Positions 45,330 through 55,919 of a stretch of 64,000 bases of DNA are shown here, in pieces (positions within the stretch are counted from its first letter, which is position 1; the number at the start of each line of letters is the position of its first letter). The DNA is taken from NCBI GenBank assembly GCA_947454485.1, contig CANGJJ010000011.1, forward strand, positions 1-64,000, written 5' to 3'. Source of the DNA: Beijerinckiaceae bacterium (GTDB lineage: Bacteria > Pseudomonadota > Alphaproteobacteria > Rhizobiales > Beijerinckiaceae). Under the pieces are notes generated by a model that was not told where the DNA came from, searched no databases, and saw nothing but the letters and a program-made list of their open reading frames with translations. Position numbers and translations under genes: made by a program.

Positions 45330-46708
45330 GCGTTGTAATGGGCTTCGATCGCTCCGGGAAAGCGCCGCTGCAAACGCTCGACACGCTCGGGCGGTACGCG
45401 CACAACGAGCTTCTGCCCGCCTTCGCTATCGCTGCTGCGCTGCATGACTTCCACATTCTCATAGATCCAAGCGAGGCCTTCGCCATCGCTCGCGCTCAGT
45501 GACACGTCAAAGAGCTGTCGGCCATGTGCCAAGCGCTCTTCAATAGCGCCAAGCAACGCATCAATCCCCTCACCTGAAACGGCAGAGACAACTTGCGGTC
45601 GCCCTTCAAGACCACGGCGCGAGGCAGCCTCCATCAGATTGTCGCGCGCTTCATGGTTCAACAAATCAGCCTTATTCCACACTTCAATCAAGCGCTGCGT
45701 ATCGGTTGGTTCAATGCCAAGATCGCGCAAGATTGTTGCAACATCGGCAGATTGGGCTTGGCTGTCCTCATGCGAAATATCGCGCACATGCAAGATGACA
45801 TCAGCTTCGATGACCTCTTCCAATGTTGCGCGAAACGCGCTGACAAGCATGGTGGGCAGATCAGAAATGAAACCGACTGTATCGGACAACATGATCTTGG
45901 CGCCATGTGGCAGACGCACTGCGCGCAAGGTCGGATCAAGCGTGGCGAACAACATATCCTGCGCAAGCACATCAGCGCGCGTCATTCTGTTGAACAGAGT
46001 TGACTTGCCTGCATTGGTGTAGCCCACCAAAGCGACGATGGGGAACGGCACATCGCGTCGGCTTTGGCGATGCAGGCCACGCGTCTTCTTCACGCCCTCA
46101 AGCTCTCGCTCGATGCGGGTGATGCGTTCTTGAATGAGGCGGCGGTCCGTTTCGATCTGTGTTTCGCCGGGGCCACCCAGAAAACCAAAGCCACCGCGCT
46201 GGCGTTCAAGATGGGTCCATGACCGAACGAGACGTGATTTTTGATAGGCCAGATGGGCTAGCTCAACCTGCAGCGAGCCTTCACGTGTGCGCGCACGACG
46301 ACCAAAGATTTCAAGAATGAGACCTGTTCGATCAATCACCTTGCAGCCAAAGGCTTTCTCGAGATTGCGCTGTTGCACCGGCGACAGCGCACAATCCATC
46401 ATCGCCAGATCGATCTCGTCTTCTTTGATGCGCTCGGCAATCTCTTCCATCTTGCCGGTGCCGAGAAAAGTTGCGGGACGGATCTGCGACAGGGGTGCGT
46501 GAATGACGCCCTTCACATTGAGATCAATCGCGCGGGTCAGACCAGCTGCTTCATCAAGGCGAGCTTCGGGAGAACGCATATTGGCTGCGCCCTCCTGCCG
46601 CGCCATAGCGCGCTCGGTGAGGTAAGGGCCGACAACGAGAACATGGGTGTGCTCAGCGCGTCGGCGCTCGAGGTCGAAACCCGGCTGGTCCAGCCCTGTA
46701 AAGGTCAT
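45326..46708 (-). CDS. hflX: Ribosome-associated GTPase HflX
   Basis: Splits stalled or heat-damaged ribosomes. The 460-aa protein has the N-terminal HflX domain (about 20-190) with the Gly-rich segment GGFGFLGGPGETQIE. The G domain follows: P-loop GYTNAGKST near 234, DTVGFISDLP near 280 and NKAD near 345. The ATG at 46708 is preferred; one codon upstream is only a TTG. hfq ends 9 nt upstream, so the two are co-transcribed. Confidence 0.96.
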   Translation of the reverse strand: MTFTGLDQPGFDLERRRAEHTHVLVVGPYLTERAMARQEGAANMRSPEARLDEAAGLTRAIDLNVKGVIHAPLSQIRPATFLGTGKMEEIAERIKEDEIDLAMMDCALSPVQQRNLEKAFGCKVIDRTGLILEIFGRRARTREGSLQVELAHLAYQKSRLVRSWTHLERQRGGFGFLGGPGETQIETDRRLIQERITRIERELEGVKKTRGLHRQSRRDVPFPIVALVGYTNAGKSTLFNRMTRADVLAQDMLFATLDPTLRAVRLPHGAKIMLSDTVGFISDLPTMLVSAFRATLEEVIEADVILHVRDISHEDSQAQSADVATILRDLGIEPTDTQRLIEVWNKADLLNHEARDNLMEAASRRGLEGRPQVVSAVSGEGIDALLGAIEERLAHGRQLFDVSLSASDGEGLAWIYENVEVMQRSSDSEGGQKLVVRVPPERVERLQRRFPGAIEAHYNA

Positions 46709-46717
46709 CAAGCCTCT

Positions 46718-46972
46718 TTATGCCTGTTCAGCGCCCTCTTCAGCACTTTCGAACATCTGGATCGGGGCACCAGGCATGATTGTGGAAATGGCATGCTTGT
46801 AGACAAGCTGCGAATGGCCGTCCCGACGCAACAGGACGCAGAAGTTATCGAACCAAGTCACAACGCCTTGCAGCTTAACACCATTCACCAGAAAGATCGT
46901 GAGCGGGATCTTCTGCTTGCGGACATAGTTCAGAAATGTGTCCTGAAGATTCTGGGTGCGCTCGTTGGCCAT
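46718..46972 (-). CDS. hfq: RNA chaperone Hfq
   Basis: Hexameric Sm-like protein that pairs small RNAs with mRNAs. The 84-aa product has the usual alphaproteobacterial length: [24 protein letters not shown] (Sm1, including the uridine-binding Gln and Phe) and the Sm2 motif [10 protein letters not shown]. The C-terminal tail is short and acidic. AAAGGAACG lies upstream of MANERT; the frame extends upstream but without homology. It has a 194-bp spacer from ntrX that may hold its own promoter, and is followed by hflX. Confidence 0.97.
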   Translation of the reverse strand: MANERTQNLQDTFLNYVRKQKIPLTIFLVNGVKLQGVVTWFDNFCVLLRRDGHSQLVYKHAISTIMPGAPIQMFESAEEGAEQA

Positions 46973-47166
46973 TGTGTCGTTCCTTTTATTGACCGCCCAC
47001 AGAGCGGCAGAGTTAGGCTCAGATTGCTCCAAACCAAGACCCACGGTTTTTAGCTCCGTGGTGCATAGCGATGGGTGAAGGTTAGCTCGCGCGAGCAAGC
47101 GGCCCACCAACCGCGTCCCTTGCAGGACCAAAAGAGCTTACCGCTTTACGCGGTTTCAAGCCAGCC

Positions 47167-48534
47167 TCAATCAATGCCGAGGGATTTAAGCTTTCGATGA
47201 AGAGCCGAACGCTCCATCCCGATGAATTCGGCCGTGCGGGAGATATTGCCCCCAAAACGGTTGATCTGGGCAACCAGATATTCCCGTTCAAAGACCTCGC
47301 GCGCCTCGCGCAGGGGCAAGCTCATCAGCTTCTCGCCTCCTGACCCATTGGGCGTACCGGGCACCAGGGTCCCGATCTCGGAGGGCAGCATCGAGGCGTC
47401 GATCACGGAATCAGCGTCACCTGCTGCCAGGATCAGCAGGCGCTCGATATTGTTGCGCAGCTGACGAACATTGCCCGGCCAGTCATGCGACTGCAGAACG
47501 GCCATGGCATCTTCACCAATTCGGCGGCGCGGCAGACCCGTGGTGAGCGCGATCTGATCCATGAAATAATCGACCAAGAACGGAATATCGTCGCGATGCT
47601 CAGCCAGAGCTGGAACGCGGATCGGCACAACCGACAGGCGGTGAAAGAGATCTTCGCGAAATGTTCCATCAGCAATGGCCGCAGGTAGATCGCGGCTCGA
47701 TGAGGAGATGATGCGCACATCAACATGCACGCGCGTGGCACCACCAACGCGCTGAAAATTTTGATCGACGAGCACACGCAAGATCTTGCCTTGCGTCTCG
47801 CGAGGCATGTCGGCGACTTCATCGAGATAGAGCGTGCCACCATGCGCCTCTTCAAGCGCGCCGACCTTGCGCGCGCGCCCATCCGCAACTTCTGTGCCGA
47901 AGAGCTCTTCTTCCATAGTATCGGGGCCGATATTGGCGGCATTCAAAATTACGAAAGGACCATTGGCGCGGCCAGAGCTTTCGTGAATCACGCGTGCGAC
48001 AAGTTCTTTGCCAGCTCCTGATGGGCCCGTGACAAGAATGCGCGAATTGGCGGGCGCAACGCGCTCCACGACCTGCCGCAATTGGTTCATCGCGCTGGAC
48101 TGACCAATGACGCGGTTGCTGGCACCAGCGCGTGTACGCAGATCGCTGACCTCGCGCTTCAAACGCGAAGTTTCAAGAGCCCGCTCGGCAACGAGAACCA
48201 AACGATCGGCCTTGAATGGCTTTTCGATGAAATCATAAGCGCCGAGGCGAATGGCTGAGACTGCGGTTTCAATATTGCCGTGACCTGAAATCATCACGAC
48301 CGGCAGATTGGGATTCTGCTCCTTGATGACTTCCAGAAGTTGCAACCCATCAAGACGCGAGCCCTGCATCCAGATGTCGAGGAAGACGAGATGCGGGCGG
48401 CGCTGTTCAATCGCTGCCAAAGCCTCGTCGCTATTTTTCGCCGTGCGCGTCTGGTGCCCCTCGTCGGAGAGGATACCCGAGACGCCCTCGCGAATATCGG
48501 CTTCGTCATCAACAATGAGGATGTCGCTGGCCAT
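47167..48534 (-). CDS. ntrX: NtrX nitrogen/redox response regulator, sigma-54 activator family
   Basis: Partner regulator of the NtrY kinase, 455 aa. The receiver domain has phospho-acceptor Asp53 (VFLDIWM). The AAA+ domain has Walker A GPSGAGKE and Walker B LYLDEVAD. The Fis-type HTH at the C-terminus reads SRTAEFIGMERSALHRKL. The GAFTGA loop that contacts sigma-54 is missing: after ELFGTE the sequence goes VADGRARKVG. This loss is a known trait of alphaproteobacterial NtrX, so it probably acts on sigma-70 promoters. It lies 6 nt after ntrY. Confidence 0.95.
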   Translation of the reverse strand: MASDILIVDDEADIREGVSGILSDEGHQTRTAKNSDEALAAIEQRRPHLVFLDIWMQGSRLDGLQLLEVIKEQNPNLPVVMISGHGNIETAVSAIRLGAYDFIEKPFKADRLVLVAERALETSRLKREVSDLRTRAGASNRVIGQSSAMNQLRQVVERVAPANSRILVTGPSGAGKELVARVIHESSGRANGPFVILNAANIGPDTMEEELFGTEVADGRARKVGALEEAHGGTLYLDEVADMPRETQGKILRVLVDQNFQRVGGATRVHVDVRIISSSSRDLPAAIADGTFREDLFHRLSVVPIRVPALAEHRDDIPFLVDYFMDQIALTTGLPRRRIGEDAMAVLQSHDWPGNVRQLRNNIERLLILAAGDADSVIDASMLPSEIGTLVPGTPNGSGGEKLMSLPLREAREVFEREYLVAQINRFGGNISRTAEFIGMERSALHRKLKSLGID

Positions 48535-48540
48535 GAATAC

Positions 48541-50814
48541 TCAAGCCTTCTGTTCTTCAGTGTCGTTTTGTCCTGCCAGTTTGGCAGGATCGGGATCAGT
48601 CTGTTGGGCCGTCAATGGGAACCACAGATGCACGCGAGCACCTGGTCCCTCTGGCGCATCGAGCAATTCAATGCCGCCGCCATGATCTTCCAAAATCTTG
48701 GCGACAATGGGTAGGCCCAGGCCCGTGCCTTCCGAACGTGTCGTTACATAGGGTTCAAGCAATTGGTGGCGGTTCTCGCTGGGGAAGCCCTTGCCGTTGT
48801 CGATCACATCAATGGACACATTGTTGTTCTCATCAAGGCGCGCTGTAACGCGAATGCGCGGCACTTCCCCGCGCTCTTGCGCAGCGGCAATGCCCTCGGT
48901 CGCATTCTTCACAATATTGGTGAGAGCTTGTGACAAGAGTCGGCGGTCAAACTGCGCCTCAATCGGTGGATTGGGCAAATCTTCGTCCACGCGAATATCC
49001 GGATTGCCGACACGCATCATGAACAGAACCTGGCGGATGCAGCCATTGAGATCATCCATCTCAAGCCGTGCTTTGGGCATGCGTGCAAAGGATGAGAATT
49101 CATCGACCATGCGCTTGATATCATCAACCTGACGCACAATCGTGTCGGTGCATTGATCGAAGACATCGCGGTCTTGGGTAATCACTTTTCCATATTTGCG
49201 CTTGAGCCGTTCAGCAGAGAGCTGAATCGGTGTGAGCGGATTTTTAATTTCATGCGCGATACGCCGCGCGACATCCGCCCAAGCCGATGTGCGCTGTGCG
49301 CTGACAAGCTCGGTGATATCATCGAGCGTAATAACGAAATTCTGATTACCCGTTGTCGAAGCTTCGCTCGTGACGCGCACATTATAAATGCGCTCACGGC
49401 CCCGGCGCGTCATACTGATCTGACTTTGCACGCGCACCCTGCCCTCGCGAGCCGTATCAATGACTGAGCCAAGCTCCGGGATGATCTTTTCGAGCTGGTC
49501 GCCGATATGGGCATCGGGAACTTGCTCTTGACCTGAATCAAGCAGCTTCATGGCTGACGGATTGAGCACAGTGATGCGGCCAAGAGAGTCAATGCCGATG
49601 ATCGCTGCTGGGACGCCCGACAACACAGCCTCGGTAAAGACGCGGCGCTCGTCGATGAGTGAGCTTGCCGCGATCAATCTGTTCTGCTGCAAGCGCAGCT
49701 CTGATGTCATCTTGTTAAAGGTCTCGCCCAGATGGCCAAGATCGCCGTCAGGCTTTTGCACTGGCACTTGCACATAAAGATTGCCGCTTGCCACTTGGTC
49801 GGTCGCAGCAATCAATCGCCTGATAGGCGTGACGAGGCGCGTGGCGAAAGACAGGCCAAGCCATGTCGCTGAGAGCACCATGATGAGTGCAATCAAAACA
49901 TACATGGTAGCGAAAGCGAGTTGAATATTGCGTCGATGAAGCTGGTAGGATTCATACAGATTGATGAGGCCAGCTGCTTGCGCGGGGAACTCCAGAGCAA
50001 ATGGATCAATGGGCCGCGCTGCATATAAATACAAATCGGGCGTATCGGGAATTTGCCGCAGCGCCACGAAGACGCGGCCCTCCGACAGGATCAAACACAG
50101 AGGTTCATTGTTGCGCGCATCATTGAAATCGCTCGCCTCAGGCATCGCCAGTTTGGGTTCAACCGTCACGCCCTCTTGCTTCAAATCATAGCGCCCAATG
50201 ACACTGCCATCGGGTCGGACCAAAGCTGCCAGTTGGAAATTGAGATAGCGCGCGCGCGAGTCAAAAAACTCATCGAACATCGAACGATTGATGTCATAGA
50301 GCCGCATCACACGCGATACGTCAAAAGCTGCCAGCCGTGTTTCTTGCAACAGTGAGCGGCATTGAGACTCGCGGAACAAACGCGCCGCCTCGGCTGTATT
50401 ATAAACGAAGCCGCGTACATCCTGCATGAAGCCGGGATTGAGACTGCGATCAATCGTGATGGAGCCTACGACCGCGATCAAAATGGCAGGGGTTGCAGCG
50501 ATCATCGAGAAAAGCGCGACGATGCGAATATGCAGCCGCGCGCCTGCAATCAAACGACGGCGCGCCGCGACCAGACGCCAAACCTCGGCGGCCATGAGAC
50601 CGATGAGGATGAAGATAATCGCGACATTGGCGAGAAACAGATTAAGGACGACACCGCTTGTCGGGGTAATCGGTGTGTAATCGGCGAAGATCGCCAAGGT
50701 CACGACCGACAGCAGAATTGCGAATGTGACAGCCACAGGTCCAAAGCGCGACAGGAACGGACGTTCCCCGCCTTGAGTGGCCGGCGCTTGAAGGGTGGTC
50801 TGACTGTCGCTCAT
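48541..50814 (-). CDS. ntrY: NtrY membrane sensor histidine kinase
   Basis: The 757-aa membrane kinase has an N-terminal region with about three hydrophobic segments before residue 125 and an extracytoplasmic part to about 285. A further helix near 300 leads into a HAMP domain (RLVTPIRRLIAATDQVASG). A PAS domain follows (about 395-505). The kinase core has [23 protein letters not shown] as acceptor region and a HATPase domain with NIVKNATEG, DNGKGFP and GTGLGLPIV. It senses nitrogen or redox state and phosphorylates NtrX. The Shine-Dalgarno site is weak. ntrC is 136 nt upstream. Confidence 0.95.
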   Translation of the reverse strand: MSDSQTTLQAPATQGGERPFLSRFGPVAVTFAILLSVVTLAIFADYTPITPTSGVVLNLFLANVAIIFILIGLMAAEVWRLVAARRRLIAGARLHIRIVALFSMIAATPAILIAVVGSITIDRSLNPGFMQDVRGFVYNTAEAARLFRESQCRSLLQETRLAAFDVSRVMRLYDINRSMFDEFFDSRARYLNFQLAALVRPDGSVIGRYDLKQEGVTVEPKLAMPEASDFNDARNNEPLCLILSEGRVFVALRQIPDTPDLYLYAARPIDPFALEFPAQAAGLINLYESYQLHRRNIQLAFATMYVLIALIMVLSATWLGLSFATRLVTPIRRLIAATDQVASGNLYVQVPVQKPDGDLGHLGETFNKMTSELRLQQNRLIAASSLIDERRVFTEAVLSGVPAAIIGIDSLGRITVLNPSAMKLLDSGQEQVPDAHIGDQLEKIIPELGSVIDTAREGRVRVQSQISMTRRGRERIYNVRVTSEASTTGNQNFVITLDDITELVSAQRTSAWADVARRIAHEIKNPLTPIQLSAERLKRKYGKVITQDRDVFDQCTDTIVRQVDDIKRMVDEFSSFARMPKARLEMDDLNGCIRQVLFMMRVGNPDIRVDEDLPNPPIEAQFDRRLLSQALTNIVKNATEGIAAAQERGEVPRIRVTARLDENNNVSIDVIDNGKGFPSENRHQLLEPYVTTRSEGTGLGLPIVAKILEDHGGGIELLDAPEGPGARVHLWFPLTAQQTDPDPAKLAGQNDTEEQKA

Positions 50815-50950
50815 TCAATCCGGCAGTAGGGAGATTGGCAGAGAGGCCGAGGCCAAACCGCACACCGTGACTAGAATACAACGGTGTTGCCAGATTGCGA
50901 CATTTTTAGGAAGCCCTGACCCCAAAAAGAGGTCAAGGGCAGGTTTTTGC

Positions 50951-52447
50951 TCAGCGGGGCGAGCGCATCAGCCGGACATCAAGGTCACGGACCTTCTTGC
51001 GCAGCGTGTTGCGGTTGAGGCCCAAAAGCTCGGCAGCCTTGATCTGGTTGCCCCGTGTGGCAGCCAAAGCAGCTGAAATCAGGGGATATTCCACCTCACG
51101 CAGGATGCGGTGATAAAGACCGGGGGGTGGCAGCTGGTCGCCATGATCCTTGAACAGCAGCGCCAGATAATGCTCAACCGACAGGGATAGGTTGGAATCC
51201 TCCGATCCCCCCTCCCCAGCCCCATTGCCCTGCGAGGCACCAGACCCTGATGGACGGCCGGTCTTGGGCTGAGGCACGGCGACGGGTGCGTCGCTTCCAA
51301 GCTCGGCCTCGACCAGCTGATCGGCAATCACCTCTTGGGGATAGAGCGCAGCCAGACGGCGGATAAGATTTTCCAGCTCGCGAATATTGCCCGGCCAGCG
51401 ATAGCGCTTCAGGCGGTCGAGCGCAGCACTATCCATCTGTTTCATGGGCAGGCCTTCGTCAGCGGCCTGTTTGAAGAAGTGGCGCACGAGATCGGGAATA
51501 TCTTCGGAGCGTTCACGCAGCGGCGGCAGGCGCAGCGGCACGACATTCAGACGGAAGAAAAGATCTTCGCGGAAGAGACCCTGCTGAATGAGAATGCGCA
51601 GATCTTTGTTGGTTGCAGCCACGATGCGCACATTGGTCTTGATCGGTGTGCGGCCGCCCACAGTCGTATATTCGCCTTGCTGCAAGACGCGCAGCAAACG
51701 CGTCTGCGCCTCCATCGGCATGTCGCCAATTTCGTCGAGAAACAATGTGCCGCCTTCGGCCTGTTCAAAGCGACCGGCCGAGCGGGCAGCGGCGCCCGTG
51801 AAGGAGCCCTTTTCATGGCCGAACAATTCGCTCTCGATCAGATCGCGTGGAATGGCCGCCATATTGATCGCAACGAAGGGGCCTTTCGCGCGCTTGCCAT
51901 AATCATGTAACGCGCGCGCGACCAGCTCCTTACCTGTGCCAGATTCACCGGTAATCATGACCGTGAGATCCGTCTGCATCAGACGCGCAAGGGTGCGGTA
52001 AATCTCCTGCATGGCGGGCGAGCGGCCCACCAGCGGCATACCCTCCATCTCTTCGACTTTTTCGCGGCTGACCCGATTGCGCGGTTCTGCCAAAGCGCGG
52101 CCAATGATGGCCATCAGCTCCTTCAGATCGAAGGGCTTGGGGAGATAGTCATAAGCGCCGCGTTCAGAGGCCTTGATGGCCGTCATGAATGTATTTTGGG
52201 CGCTCATCACGATGATCGGAAGATCGGGACGAACTTTTTTGATGCGCGGCAAAAGCTCGAACGCATTCTCATCGGGCATCACCACATCCGTGATGACCAG
52301 ATCGCCCTCACCCGCCTGCACCCAACGCCACAATGTGCCTGCAGTACCTGTAACCCTGACGTCATAGCCAGCGCGCGCCAAGGCCTGAGAGACCACAGTG
52401 CGGATTGCTGCATCGTCGTCGGCAACAAGGATTGTTCCAGCTGCCAT
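50951..52447 (-). CDS. ntrC: NtrC nitrogen regulation response regulator
   Basis: Sigma-54-dependent activator of nitrogen assimilation genes, 498 aa. The receiver domain has Asp54 ([10 protein letters not shown]). The AAA+ domain has Walker A GESGTGKE, Walker B LFLDEIGD and the sigma-54 loop as GSFTGA, with Ser in place of the usual Ala. A Ser/Gly-rich linker (about 400-430) leads to a Fis-type HTH ([17 protein letters not shown]). The start at 52447 has GGAGACG upstream; an ATG 18 nt further out is less likely. It follows ntrB by 51 nt. Confidence 0.97.
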   Translation of the reverse strand: MAAGTILVADDDAAIRTVVSQALARAGYDVRVTGTAGTLWRWVQAGEGDLVITDVVMPDENAFELLPRIKKVRPDLPIIVMSAQNTFMTAIKASERGAYDYLPKPFDLKELMAIIGRALAEPRNRVSREKVEEMEGMPLVGRSPAMQEIYRTLARLMQTDLTVMITGESGTGKELVARALHDYGKRAKGPFVAINMAAIPRDLIESELFGHEKGSFTGAAARSAGRFEQAEGGTLFLDEIGDMPMEAQTRLLRVLQQGEYTTVGGRTPIKTNVRIVAATNKDLRILIQQGLFREDLFFRLNVVPLRLPPLRERSEDIPDLVRHFFKQAADEGLPMKQMDSAALDRLKRYRWPGNIRELENLIRRLAALYPQEVIADQLVEAELGSDAPVAVPQPKTGRPSGSGASQGNGAGEGGSEDSNLSLSVEHYLALLFKDHGDQLPPPGLYHRILREVEYPLISAALAATRGNQIKAAELLGLNRNTLRKKVRDLDVRLMRSPR

Positions 52448-52498
52448 TGCGCACGTCTCCTGCATTCAAACCATCACCAACCGACTGCGGTTGATGCG

Positions 52499-53626
52499 TC
52501 ACCCGGCGAGGGTGCGACCGTCAGTGTGAGCATACATGGGCAGCAACACACGGAAGGTGGTGCGCCGCGGATGCGACTCACATTCAACGATCCCCCCGTG
52601 GTCGCCAATGATCTTGGCTACAAGTGCAAGACCGAGGCCAGTTCCACTCGATTTATTTGTGACAAAGGGATCGAACAGATGTTCGGCAATATCGGGCGGC
52701 ACGCCCGGACCATTGTCGCGAACGCAAAATTCAAGCGGCAGGCTAACCGGATTGGCGGAGGCCGCCGTCTTCAAGCGAACGCCCGGCTTATAGGCGGAGG
52801 AGAGTTCGATCTCGCCATCAATCGCATCTTCGCCAAGCGCCTCAGCGGCATTTTTGACGAGATTGAGAAAAACCTGAATGAGCTGGTCGCGATTGGCAAA
52901 AACCGGCGGCAAGGAGGGGTCATAGACCTCATGAATGCGAATATGGCGGGCAAAACCAGCCTGAGCGATGCGTTTCACATGATCAAGCACGGCATGGATA
53001 TTGACGCTTTCGCGCTCAATGGGCCGCTCATCCGAGAAGGCTTCCATCCGATCCACCAGCTTCACGATACGATCGGTCTCATCGCAGATCAGCCTTGTGA
53101 GGGCCCTATCCTCGTCTGGGACGGACGGCTCCAGCAGCTGGGCCGCGCCACGAATGCCGGACAGAGGATTCTTGATTTCATGGGCCAACATAGCGGCCAG
53201 AGCTGAGACCGAACGCGCTGCCCCGCGATGCGTCAATTGCCTGTCCATTTTGTCGGCAATTGTACGTTCTTGCAGCATAATGATTACAAATTCAGCAGAT
53301 CCAGGCATGGGCGCTGCATGCACATCGACCACCCGCTCGGTCCCGATCTTGGGCGTACCAATATCGACGCGGTATTCATTCACCGTCGCCCCGCGCCGGC
53401 GCACATGATCAACCAGGGCCAGTAGCGGCGAGCCAAAGGGCAGCAGATCGCGCAGCAGATTCCGGCTGAGCATGGCACGGCCCATTTCGAAGAAATGTTC
53501 GGCGGCCATATTGGCATCGACGACCATGCCATTGGGGGCAATCGTCAAAATGGCGTGGGGCAGCGCATTGAGCAGTTCAGCCGCATCTGCTGCAAAGGGC
53601 TTTTTCTGCGCTTCAACACTCGTCAT
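52499..53626 (-). CDS. ntrB: NtrB (GlnL) nitrogen sensor histidine kinase
   Basis: Soluble kinase/phosphatase that controls NtrC under PII direction. The 375-aa protein has a PAS domain at about residues 15-125 and acceptor His149 in [20 protein letters not shown]. The HATPase domain has [18 protein letters not shown] and GTGLGLALV. There is no transmembrane segment. The ATG overlaps the dusB stop by 1 nt (TGATG). Confidence 0.96.
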   Translation of the reverse strand: MTSVEAQKKPFAADAAELLNALPHAILTIAPNGMVVDANMAAEHFFEMGRAMLSRNLLRDLLPFGSPLLALVDHVRRRGATVNEYRVDIGTPKIGTERVVDVHAAPMPGSAEFVIIMLQERTIADKMDRQLTHRGAARSVSALAAMLAHEIKNPLSGIRGAAQLLEPSVPDEDRALTRLICDETDRIVKLVDRMEAFSDERPIERESVNIHAVLDHVKRIAQAGFARHIRIHEVYDPSLPPVFANRDQLIQVFLNLVKNAAEALGEDAIDGEIELSSAYKPGVRLKTAASANPVSLPLEFCVRDNGPGVPPDIAEHLFDPFVTNKSSGTGLGLALVAKIIGDHGGIVECESHPRRTTFRVLLPMYAHTDGRTLAG

Positions 53627-54627
53627 CAGGCGGCCTCCAGAGGCATATCTGTCAAAATCTGCGTCAGCAGACGCGATACAGCGCGGCTGTCTTCGCCCGT
53701 CACCAGCGCGAGCCGGTCTGCCTCACGTGCACCCGCATATTCGGCATAGGCAGACAGATGCTTGCGGGCATGGCGAAGGCCCGCCAGTGGGCCAAAGAGC
53801 GCCAACAGGCCCTCATAATGTTCCAGCGCCGCTTCCGCCCGCTGCGACCCCGAAGGTGCCGCCCAAGGGCGTCCTGCGAGACCTGCTGCGATCCGCCCGA
53901 CAAGCCATGGCTGGCCGGTGGCGGCACGGCCAATCATGACGCCCTGCGCGCCCGACTGATCGATCATGGCTCTGGCGTCTTCGACACAGGTGCAGTCGCC
54001 ATTGGCGATGACGGGGATCGAGACCGCCTCTGTCACCGCGCGGATGGCTGCCCAATTGGCTTGGCCTTTGTAGAATTGCTGGCGGGTACGGCCGTGGATT
54101 GTCACCAGCTGGATGCCAGCCGCCTCAGCGCTGGCCGCAAGGGCTGGCGCGTTCAGGCTCGCCTCATCCCAGCCCAGCCGCATCTTGAGCGTCACGGGGA
54201 TGCTGACGGCTTTGACGGTTGCCTCAATCAACTGCAGGGCGAGCTGTGGTTGGCGCATGAGGGCCGACCCAGCATAGCCGCCCGTGACCCGCTTGGCGGG
54301 GCAACCCATATTGATGTCGATGATCGAGGCGCCCGAGTCCTGCCCCAGCTTGGCAGCCTCGCCCATCCAATGGGGATCACAACCAGCTATCTGAACAACA
54401 TGGAGGCCAAGCCCCTGCCCTTCGGCGCGCACCCGGCTCTCCTCATCGCCTCGGACATAGTCATCGCTAGCGACCATCTCTGAGACGACCATGGAAGCAC
54501 CGAAGCGCGCGGCGACCCGCCGCATCGCGACATCTGTCACGCCGGACATGGGTGCCAGCACCGCGCAACCGGACAAAGCCACAGGCCCGATTGAGATGCT
54601 GCTCAAAGAATGAGCATTTTTCGACAT
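53626..54627 (-). CDS. dusB: tRNA-dihydrouridine synthase DusB (NifR3 family)
   Basis: FMN enzyme that reduces uridines in tRNA to dihydrouridine. The 333-aa TIM barrel has LAPMSGVTD near the N-terminus, catalytic Cys in NMGCPAKRV near residue 103, [12 protein letters not shown] near 170 and IANGDC near 200. Placement ahead of ntrBC is the classic nifR3-ntrBC arrangement of alphaproteobacteria. The start MSKNAH is preferred to a longer frame with no homology, although its Shine-Dalgarno site is weak. Confidence 0.95.
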   Translation of the reverse strand: MSKNAHSLSSISIGPVALSGCAVLAPMSGVTDVAMRRVAARFGASMVVSEMVASDDYVRGDEESRVRAEGQGLGLHVVQIAGCDPHWMGEAAKLGQDSGASIIDINMGCPAKRVTGGYAGSALMRQPQLALQLIEATVKAVSIPVTLKMRLGWDEASLNAPALAASAEAAGIQLVTIHGRTRQQFYKGQANWAAIRAVTEAVSIPVIANGDCTCVEDARAMIDQSGAQGVMIGRAATGQPWLVGRIAAGLAGRPWAAPSGSQRAEAALEHYEGLLALFGPLAGLRHARKHLSAYAEYAGAREADRLALVTGEDSRAVSRLLTQILTDMPLEAA

Positions 54628-54731
54628 GCCCAGACTATAGTCAAAATTGTGCGCTGCCGCAACGCGCCCTCCTGGGTTTGACGCGTGGTACGAAACGGGC
54701 GACACAGGACAGGAGGGTGAAAGCGCCAAGC

Positions 54732-55916
54732 ATGACTGACCAAATTGCCATCATCGTCGTCGCTGCAGGGCGCGGACAACGCGCCGGTGAAGGCCTGCCT
54801 AAACAATATCGTCTATTGGCGGGCAGGACCGTCATGACCCATGCGATTGAAGCGCTGCATGCAGCTGCACCGCAGGCCCGCATCATCACTGTCATTCATC
54901 CTGATGATCGCCCGCTCTATGAGGCTGCGGTCGAGGCATTGAGTTCCACGGCGCAATCGGCCCTGCTGCCTTATGTTCATGGTGGAGCTACGCGGCAGCA
55001 TAGTGTGCAAGCGGGGCTTGAAGCGCTGCAGGCGAATGCGCCGCAAATTGTGCTCATTCACGATTGCGCCCGCCCCTTCGCCTCTGCCGCGCTCATCGCC
55101 CGAGCGATTGAGGCTGCGCGCTCGCATGGCGCCGCTGTACCTGCGATTGCTCTCACGGACACTGTGAAGCAGATTGATGCATCCGGGCGCATCATCGCAA
55201 CGCCGCCCCGCAATCAATTGCGCGCTGTGCAAACGCCGCAAGCCTTCCAATTCGAGCTGATCCTCAAAGCGCATCGCAAAGCGGCCAGCGCCACGCAAGA
55301 TCTCACCGACGATGCTGCTGTGGCAGAATTTGCGGGCCATGCGGTCTATGTGTTTGAGGGCGAAGCACAGAATATCAAACTCACAACACCAGATGATTTT
55401 GACAAGGCAGAGACAAGGCTCATGGCGCAACTCAACGATATTCGCACCGGTCAGGGTTTTGATGTCCATGCCTTTACCCCCGGCGATCATGTGTGGCTGG
55501 GTGGTGTGAAAATTCCCCACACAGAAAAACTGCTCGGCCATTCAGACGCAGATGTGCTCATGCATGCCGTGACCGATGCCATCTATGGCGCATTGGCTGA
55601 TTGTGACATTGGTGCGCATTTCCCGCCCTCCGATCAGCAATGGAAAGATGCGGCCTCCGACATTTTCCTGCGTCATGCTGTTGAGCGCGTGCGTTTGCGC
55701 GGTGGTGTGATTGCGCATATTGATGCGACGATCATTTGCGAGGCCCCAAAAGTTGGGCCACATCGCGATGCCATTCGCGCACAGCTGGCGCAGATCATGG
55801 GCATTGATATGTCGCGTGTCGCCGTCAAGGCGACGACGTCTGAGGAGCTGGGCTTCACGGGGCGGCGCGAAGGTATTGCAGCGATGGCTTTGGCCACGGT
55901 TCGATTGCCGGAGTAA
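54732..55916 (+). CDS. ispDF: Bifunctional IspD/IspF (MEP isoprenoid pathway)
   Basis: A fusion of two enzymes of the non-mevalonate pathway, 394 aa. IspD (about 1-225, cytidylyltransferase) has [16 protein letters not shown] and LIHDCARPF. IspF (about 236-394, cyclodiphosphate synthase) has the metal ligands in GFDVHAF and [14 protein letters not shown], plus [10 protein letters not shown]. IspD-IspF fusion is usual in alphaproteobacteria. The AGGAGGG upstream is about 14 nt from the ATG, longer than ideal; a GTG at 54717 would be too close. It is divergent from dusB. cinA follows by 3 nt. Confidence 0.96.
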   Translation: MTDQIAIIVVAAGRGQRAGEGLPKQYRLLAGRTVMTHAIEALHAAAPQARIITVIHPDDRPLYEAAVEALSSTAQSALLPYVHGGATRQHSVQAGLEALQANAPQIVLIHDCARPFASAALIARAIEAARSHGAAVPAIALTDTVKQIDASGRIIATPPRNQLRAVQTPQAFQFELILKAHRKAASATQDLTDDAAVAEFAGHAVYVFEGEAQNIKLTTPDDFDKAETRLMAQLNDIRTGQGFDVHAFTPGDHVWLGGVKIPHTEKLLGHSDADVLMHAVTDAIYGALADCDIGAHFPPSDQQWKDAASDIFLRHAVERVRLRGGVIAHIDATIICEAPKVGPHRDAIRAQLAQIMGIDMSRVAVKATTSEELGFTGRREGIAAMALATVRLPE

Positions 55917-55919
55917 GAC

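Noticed and set aside
53626-54729. Longer dusB start at 54729
   Set aside because: The extra 34 residues are not homologous to DusB and would overlap the ispDF promoter region.
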